DNA from: Allodiplogaster sudhausi
Lineage: Eukaryota; Nematoda; Chromadorea; Rhabditida; Diplogasteridae
Assembly (NCBI GenBank): GCA_945643635.1
Contig: CALZFC010000053.1
Location: 573,501-637,500, forward strand
Direction: 5' to 3'
Length of the DNA stretch: 64,000 bases
Position numbers and translations under genes: made by a program
Notes under the pieces: generated by a model
The model's database searches: none
Seen by the model: only the letters and a program-made list of their open reading frames with translations
What the model was told of the DNA's origin: nothing
Shown here: positions 57,979-64,000 of the stretch, in pieces
Layout of the letters: each line of letters begins with the position of its first letter
Numbering within the stretch: the first letter of the stretch is position 1

Positions 57979-58384
57979 GAGGAGGACAATAAGAACAGCC
58001 ATAACCGTGTACCGACCCGAGGGTGGATGACGACAGTCTGAGGGATGACTACTACTCTTTTATATGTGTGCGTGACATGGAGGTCTTCCGGTGAAAGTGG
58101 AAATGGATGTAGAAGGAAGGGTACGAAAGAAGAAGTATAACAAAAGGGTGTGGAGAGAGTCAGAGAGAGAGAAAGAAAGACGGAGAGATGGAAGGAGAGA
58201 GTTGGCGATTGAGAGAGAGAAAGTCCGTTCTGAAGCATAACTAGAGCATAGGCGCGGCAAAAGAAAACACTTAGGGATACTGACATCACCTATTCCATGG
58301 CAAATTGGTGTCCGAATCCGCAGGCACGTCTTCCTAGTACGCAGAAATTCAGGAAGTACGCAAACTGGGAGGAGGGGAACGGTG

Positions 58385-58416
<32 letters not shown>

Positions 58417-58668
58417 TAGGAGAGAGGGAGAGAGAAAGAGAGGGAGAGAGAGATATGGGAGAGAGAGATATGGAGAGGGAGAGAGAGAGAGAGTGTGTTC
58501 AGCGTTTGCCGGACATCCCCCATTGTGTGAGAGGCCATGCAATTCGGACGATTGCTTTCGGAAGCTGTGTCCAGCTCAGAAAATGAGCTTGAAAATGTCA
58601 CAATGACGAGGGAGGAAGAGAGATGGAGAGAGAAAGTGAGAAGGAGAGGTAGTGAGAGAGTGGGCGAG

Positions 58669-58717
<49 letters not shown>

Positions 58718-59508
58718 TACTTTGAAGGATTCAGTTAAAGAAGATATTTTCAAACAATCTCTGTGCACAGCCAGCATGCCCATAAGTGATTAGGAGGTTG
58801 ACGTAGGGTAAAAGAGAAGAGAGTAGAGAGAGAGACAGAGAGAGAAAGAGAGAGACCAAGAAAGAGAGAGAAAGAGAGAGGATAGAAAAATTTAAAAGGG
58901 GAGCTCACTATCAGAATATGTGTGGATTTCGAAGACTTGCAAAAAAAATCTATACTTTCTCTATGTTTGTTTATAGGGCGACAGCTCACTCCATTTACTT
59001 TCACCTTACAATACATCCTTTTTTAAATAATGCAATAGCTGGTTAACACTGTTCCCATACTATATCAAACAGGAGACGTGGACTTGTTGAACTGTGCAAT
59101 AAAACCTATAAAAGATATTACGGTAGCCAACCTACACGATCAACAAAGGAATACAAAAGGGAGAAAAAAATTCAAGAAAGATATGGCGCGTATCGCTTGG
59201 TAGTGGAAGGAACGTGTAGAATTTTCAGGAACAAAAAAAACTTAAGTGGACACAAGTTTGTGATGAGAAGAGTAAAGAGATAGAGAGGGGATAAAGAGAG
59301 CGGGTGAGAGAGGGAGAGAGGGAAAGAGAGCCTGTGAGAGAGGGAGACGGGGGTGAAAGTATGAGAAGAGGGAAACAGACGTGAGTTTGTGTACGGGCAT
59401 ACACGGCTTAGTCTGTCGGTTACGTCTATAGTAAATGATGAAAGAGACTGTGGTTATGCTGCAGCAGCAGAGTTGCAATCTGTGCAGTACGCAAATAGAA
59501 AAGTAGAG

Positions 59509-59553
<45 letters not shown>

Positions 59554-62500
59554 GAGACAGATAGAAGACGAGGGAGTAAGATAAAGGAATTTCGTTCCGA
59601 CAGTATCTGGAGCGCCGAAAAGAGAAACAATTGTAATCATCCTTCCGAGAATGTGCGTGGGAAGCAATATGTGTAACTAAATGTTTAGGAAGACATTCTT
59701 TAAAAAAGGAAAACAGTTCGGCAATAATTCTTTTTAGCTTATAAGCCTAGATATAATAGACAAAATTTGTAATTATAATTGATTTATATGTTTATTATTA
59801 TTAGCAAAACAATTAAGAAGACTTGAAAGTATCGCGCTGATTTCGCAGGTTATAAGTAGAAAGTGAATCCAAAGCGCGACCGACTTCAAGAAAGCAAGTG
59901 AAAGTGTGAAGAAGATGATTGTTACGATGAGAGTATGGAATGACTATGTAATCTACTTGTTGAATGACGCGAAAACATTCTCACTCCCATCTTTATCTTC
60001 CTCTCTCTCTCTCTCTTCTCTCTCTATCTCTCTCTGTCTCTCTCTCTGAGATCATTCCATACTCTCTCCGATCCCTTCCTTTCTCTCTCCCTCTCTAATA
60101 GACTCCTTAAACGGTTAGACAATGCTGATATCAATCACGTGACAAGGTTTTCGATGCGCCGTAACACATTCCGTATCTGTCTGTACATTGCAGTTATCTC
60201 TCCCTTTCCATGTCTCTGTCTCTCACCTTTTCTATCTCTCTCTCCGTTCTCATTCTTATTCACTCTACTCAATCTCGATCATGATCTCGCATTCACTCGC
60301 CAGTATTATAAGAAGAAATTCATGTTTTTAAAGGGAAGTGATATAGAAAGGTCGCCAAAACTTTTTAATTTCTAAAGCAGATCAAAAAAAAAGAAGTAAA
60401 AGCCCCAAACTAATCATGACTTTATAATTTAGTAATGGATTAAATTCATGGTATTGATTAAATATAAAAAGAAGCAGTCAAGTAATTACGATAATTATCT
60501 CCGTCCAGAGTTCTGATAATACGTATTAGAAGAAGGGCGGACGAGGAACGATAAGAACAAAGACATTTGCTTGGCTGTTGCCGCATGTGAGATAAACAGA
60601 CGCGTAGATCTCTTTTTCTCTACATCTCTCTCTCTCTCTCACTCTCTACCTCCCTTTCTCTCTATTTCACTCTCTCCATCTCCCTCTCGCTCTCTCTCTC
60701 TCTCTCTCTCTCGCTGTCTCCCTCAAGTTCCTCCTTCCTCCACCCTCTGGCTATCCTTCATAGTGTCGTCGTGGCACATGACCTGGAGGCACACTCGGGA
60801 GTGGATGGAGAGATGGAGATGAAGATAGAGAGAGCGGGATAGAGAGAGAAAAGGAGAAATAATGAGAGAGAGAAAATAAGAGAGAGAGAGAAAACGAAAG
60901 AAAAAAGAAATAGGGCAAGAGAGAGATAAAGAAAGAAACTCAGAAGAGCAGATCAGGGCTAGACGCAGAAAAAGATAATGAGATAACAGATGAGGAGTGA
61001 GATACAACGGGAGTTTTAGGGCAACGAGAGGTTAGGTAAAGGATATGGACGGCTAGGCCTTGAATCAAGAGGTGTTGCAACTGGGAGAGAGTAGCAGAAT
61101 GTTAAAGAAAGAGAGAGAGAGACAGCGAGAGAGAGAGAGAGAGAGAAAGAGAGAGAAGCATAAGGGACAGAGGAAAATCTGGGAGAAATCTAGGCGGTGA
61201 TGATCAACTTCTCTCTCCTCTCTCTTTCTCTCTCTATCTCCCTCTCCCTCTACCACACTCTCTTCCTCTCTTTCCCTCACTCTCCCTCTCTCTCCTTCCT
61301 CTATCTCTCTCTTCTCTCTCTCTGTCTCTCTCTCTTTCTCTTTCTCTCTCTCTTTCTCTCTCTCTCACTCTCTCTCGTGGTGCCGAACAGGCGTGCCCTG
61401 TGACGTTGCCAATGTATCCGTAGACGACGGCGTCAGCATAAGTCACATCGCTTTCACTCCTTGCGTCTCCCTTTCTCGTCCATCTCTCTCAACCTTTCTC
61501 TCTCTCTCACTCCTCCTCTATCTCTCACTTCCTGAGAAGCAGAAACACAAAAAAGAAGGGAAAGAGTGATAAGGATAAGCGTGAGAAGGACAGCGTAGAC
61601 TTTAAAGTGAGGAAAAGCCGATGATCACCACAGCGATTCGCTCTGCAAAGCTGGCTTGGAAGAAAAGTGACAGAAAAATTGTGATGGCAATCGAACGAAG
61701 CGTTGTTTTGCATCAAAAGGACATCGTGACATTCCATGCAAATTGCTTGAGCTGATGACTTGACAAATGTTTTATGTTGTACGATAGCGAATGCTCCTTC
61801 AACCTTAGTTTTCTGCTCATAGGAATAGATACACTTGTAAAATACCTAGTCTTCTAGACAATACAATATGAAGTTTAAGCCACCTTAAAAAGGAGCCAAC
61901 TCTTATGGAAAAAAATGCAACAGTTGCAAAAGTGGCGAATGTGTTAATTCGTCCTGACTTCCATATTATGTCTACCAAAAAAAGAAATACATTCATTTAT
62001 TCGACTCGATAGCGAATGAAGAGAGCAAGGAGAAAGATAGAGAGAGGGAGAGAAATAAAGATTGAAAAGAAAGAATGTCATAATCATCACACCGCCAAGT
62101 AAAATTCGTTAAAACTTAGTTTTCTCATTTTTTCCATTGCTGTCTCGATCTACTTGTTCTATCTCCCTCCCTCTCTCTTTCTCTCTCTCTCTCTCTCTTG
62201 CTCTCACTCTCTCTTTCTTTTTTTTCTTGTGCTTCTGGTCTACTTATCTTTTCCTCTTTAGCATCATTATGAAGCTGACCCATCGGCAACCTCGGATCAG
62301 CCCTCTCTCTCTCTCTCTCTCTTATTTTCTCTCTCCCACTTTCCCTCTCTCTCTCTCAATCGTTGTATCTAACTCTGCCTCGTCTCTGTCTCTATCTCTC
62401 TCTCCCTCGCTCTTTCCCTCTCGCTTCATTTCAAATTTCTTTACTTCAAGTTTTTAGGTCCTACACTCCTGTTGAACAAGTTCTTTCGCTACAGTCTCTC

Positions 62501-62575
62501 CAAATCTCTCCTTTTCTTTCCATCTCTCTTCTCTCTCCCACCTCTCTCTAGCTCTCCCTCACCCTTTGAACCTCT

Positions 62576-62618
<43 letters not shown>

Positions 62619-63156
62619 CGATCACTTCCCTCAAGTGACTTGTGCCACTGGACGCTCCTCTCTTTTTGCTCGTTGCTTTGCTCGAGAGTCTCGAGGTAAA
62701 GGCGCGAAAAAACATAAGCAATATCTGCTGATGGGTGGAGAGATGAGAGAGAGAAAGAGTGGGAGAGAGAGAGGAAAGGGAGAGGAAACAGAGAAAGAGA
62801 GGGAGAGAGAGTGATGAGAGAGGAAAGAGAGCAAGAGGCGGAGAGGGGAAGAGACAGGAAAGAGGAGAGATCGTGAATTATAAGAAAGGCAGATCCTACA
62901 GCCTAAGGAGAGTTGAGGAAGATAAATGCCGTCCGATTGTTGGAAGTGGATATGCCGAGGCAGAAAGGTGTTATGGACGAGTGGTTGAGAGAAATGATTG
63001 CATCCATTCTCCGCTCTCTGAATCTCACACTTTTCATATCTCGCTCTCTCTCTCTCTTTCTCTCTCTCTCGCTTTCTCTCTCAGTCTTATCATCTCTCTC
63101 TCTATCTCTCTCTATCTCTCACTTTCTCTCTCAGTCTTACCATCTCTTCCTCCCTT

Positions 63157-63191
<35 letters not shown>

Positions 63192-64000
63192 TTCGTCTGA
63201 TAGTAAATTTGCTGAATTGGGGATGAACATTAGATGAGAGATAGAGGGAGAAGGAGAGAGAGGGAGAGAGAGCGAAGGAGCAGGAGAGAGATAGGGAGAA
63301 AGAGAGAGGTGACGAGAGAGAGAGAAACAGAGACAATAAGACTCTGAATTGAAGCAACCCCAGAGGGGTGTAATGAGCTTCTAGTGGAAGCAACTCGATT
63401 CGACACCTTTCTCTCGATCAAATACCGGTGATTTTCGCTGACTTCCTTATACAAATAAAGAGTAGTTTTGTTGAAACTTCACGCAGAATAGTATTTTTAA
63501 TTGTAATTTAATTAACCTCATTTAATTAGCAACATCAAATACAAGAAGAGGGGATTGTAAAGTTCTCAAATGAAATTCAGACCGGCTAAGCACAGTCAGG
63601 AGGAGAATCTCAAAGTCTGGACCCTGAGGGGAGAAAGAGGGGAAACGTGAGCTTTGCCAAAGGGAAACATGAGCTGCGACAGACGGACCTTTTTAAGGAA
63701 AACAATCCTCTGACTTATGGGAAGAAAACAAAACATTTCGAAAGCACCTTGCTAAGGGAAGATGTGAGGGAGTCTACCTGAAGTTGCTGGGGAATTCAGA
63801 GAGGGCGAAGAGCGAGAGAGGGAGCTATAGAGAGAGAGAAAAGAGATTGAGAGATAGAAGGTGAAGAGAGTGAAAGAGAGAGAGAATGATAGTATATAAT
63901 GTTTCATCGCCAATGAGAATTAGGCGAAACGATGAGACAGAAAGGGCAAGATAGAGTGGAAGATCATGGGCAAGAGAGATATAGAGATGGAGATGGAGAA
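53950..64000. repeat. Ten-kilobase gene-poor GA/CT microsatellite landscape
   Basis: Upstream of FGF the sequence is a mosaic of impure GA or CT runs 20-120 bases long at intervals of a few hundred bases, for example 54500-54610, 54955-55100, 55185-55230, 56220-56340, 57895-57980, 58384-58495, 58676-58720, 59513-59552, 62579-62616 and 63160-63190. GA orientation dominates to about 57.2 kb and at 57.9-59.6 kb; CT runs dominate at 57.43-57.8, 60.0-60.3, 60.6-60.7, 61.2-61.5, 62.2-62.6 and 63.0-63.2 kb. Between them is unique AT-balanced DNA in which I see no exon series. All long ORFs here are Arg/Glu, Ser/Leu or similar two-letter translations. Confidence 0.8.
57220..57350 (+). repeat. GC-rich dispersed-repeat fragment
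   Basis: A G-run (57202-57214) is followed by GTGGGTTTAAACCCAACCCG and then CCGTCTCGGCACCACTAAAA plus GTGGCAGG. The second block aligns with CCGTCGTACTCGGCGCCACC then GTAAGTGG at about 19938 and 4868, indicating a common repeat family. It stands out from the surrounding GA-rich DNA by its composition. Confidence 0.4.

Overview
The window is eukaryotic genomic DNA with many short spliced exons in AT-rich introns and very abundant GA/CT microsatellites. Gene content points to a nematode: an LET-756-type FGF with a long low-complexity tail, an MSP-domain protein, a 7TM chemoreceptor resembling the SRG superfamily, an F-box gene, and cis/trans-splice-like acceptors directly before ATGs. The species cannot be named from the sequence.

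Layout. (1) 1-5.6 kb is copy A of a segmental duplication: the last exon of a helical-repeat gene, an F-box gene, a 7TM receptor and the deleted 3' remnant of a minus-strand gene. (2) 5.7-8.0 kb is a terminal-inverted-repeat (TIR) DNA transposon with exon-like fragments but no recognisable transposase. (3) 8.3-13.3 kb is a large helical-repeat (HEAT-like) gene whose last exon opens copy B. (4) 13.2-21.7 kb is copy B of the duplication, with an internal tandem duplication (14.85-16.7 kb) and a palindromic TA-flanked MITE (20.24-20.70 kb) that copy A lacks. Copy A keeps an open F-box frame but has a nonsense codon in its receptor; copy B has a frameshifted F-box but an open receptor. (5) 21-23.7 kb is a minus-strand secreted or membrane Cys-rich protein gene. 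(6) 24.3-35.6 kb is a complete minus-strand serine hydroxymethyltransferase of 17 coding exons, one of whose introns carries a 5.5 kb Mutator-like (MULE) element with a FLYWCH-MULE transposase. (7) 35.6-39 kb is intergenic. (8) 39.1-40.9 kb is an MSP-domain gene. (9) 41.2-44.7 kb holds two tandem paralogues of a small Cys-rich, probably GPI-anchored protein. (10) 44.7-48.7 kb has no supported gene. (11) 48.8-53.9 kb is the minus-strand FGF gene. (12) 54-64 kb is gene-poor and dominated by GA/CT tracts.

The genes do not form one pathway. SHMT is housekeeping one-carbon metabolism, the FGF is a developmental signal, and the receptor, F-box and Cys-rich families are of the kind that expands rapidly in nematodes. 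Exon models were built by hand from frame, phase and splice motifs; where reading-frame bookkeeping closes exactly (SHMT, FGF, MSP, receptor, Cys-rich pair) I say so.
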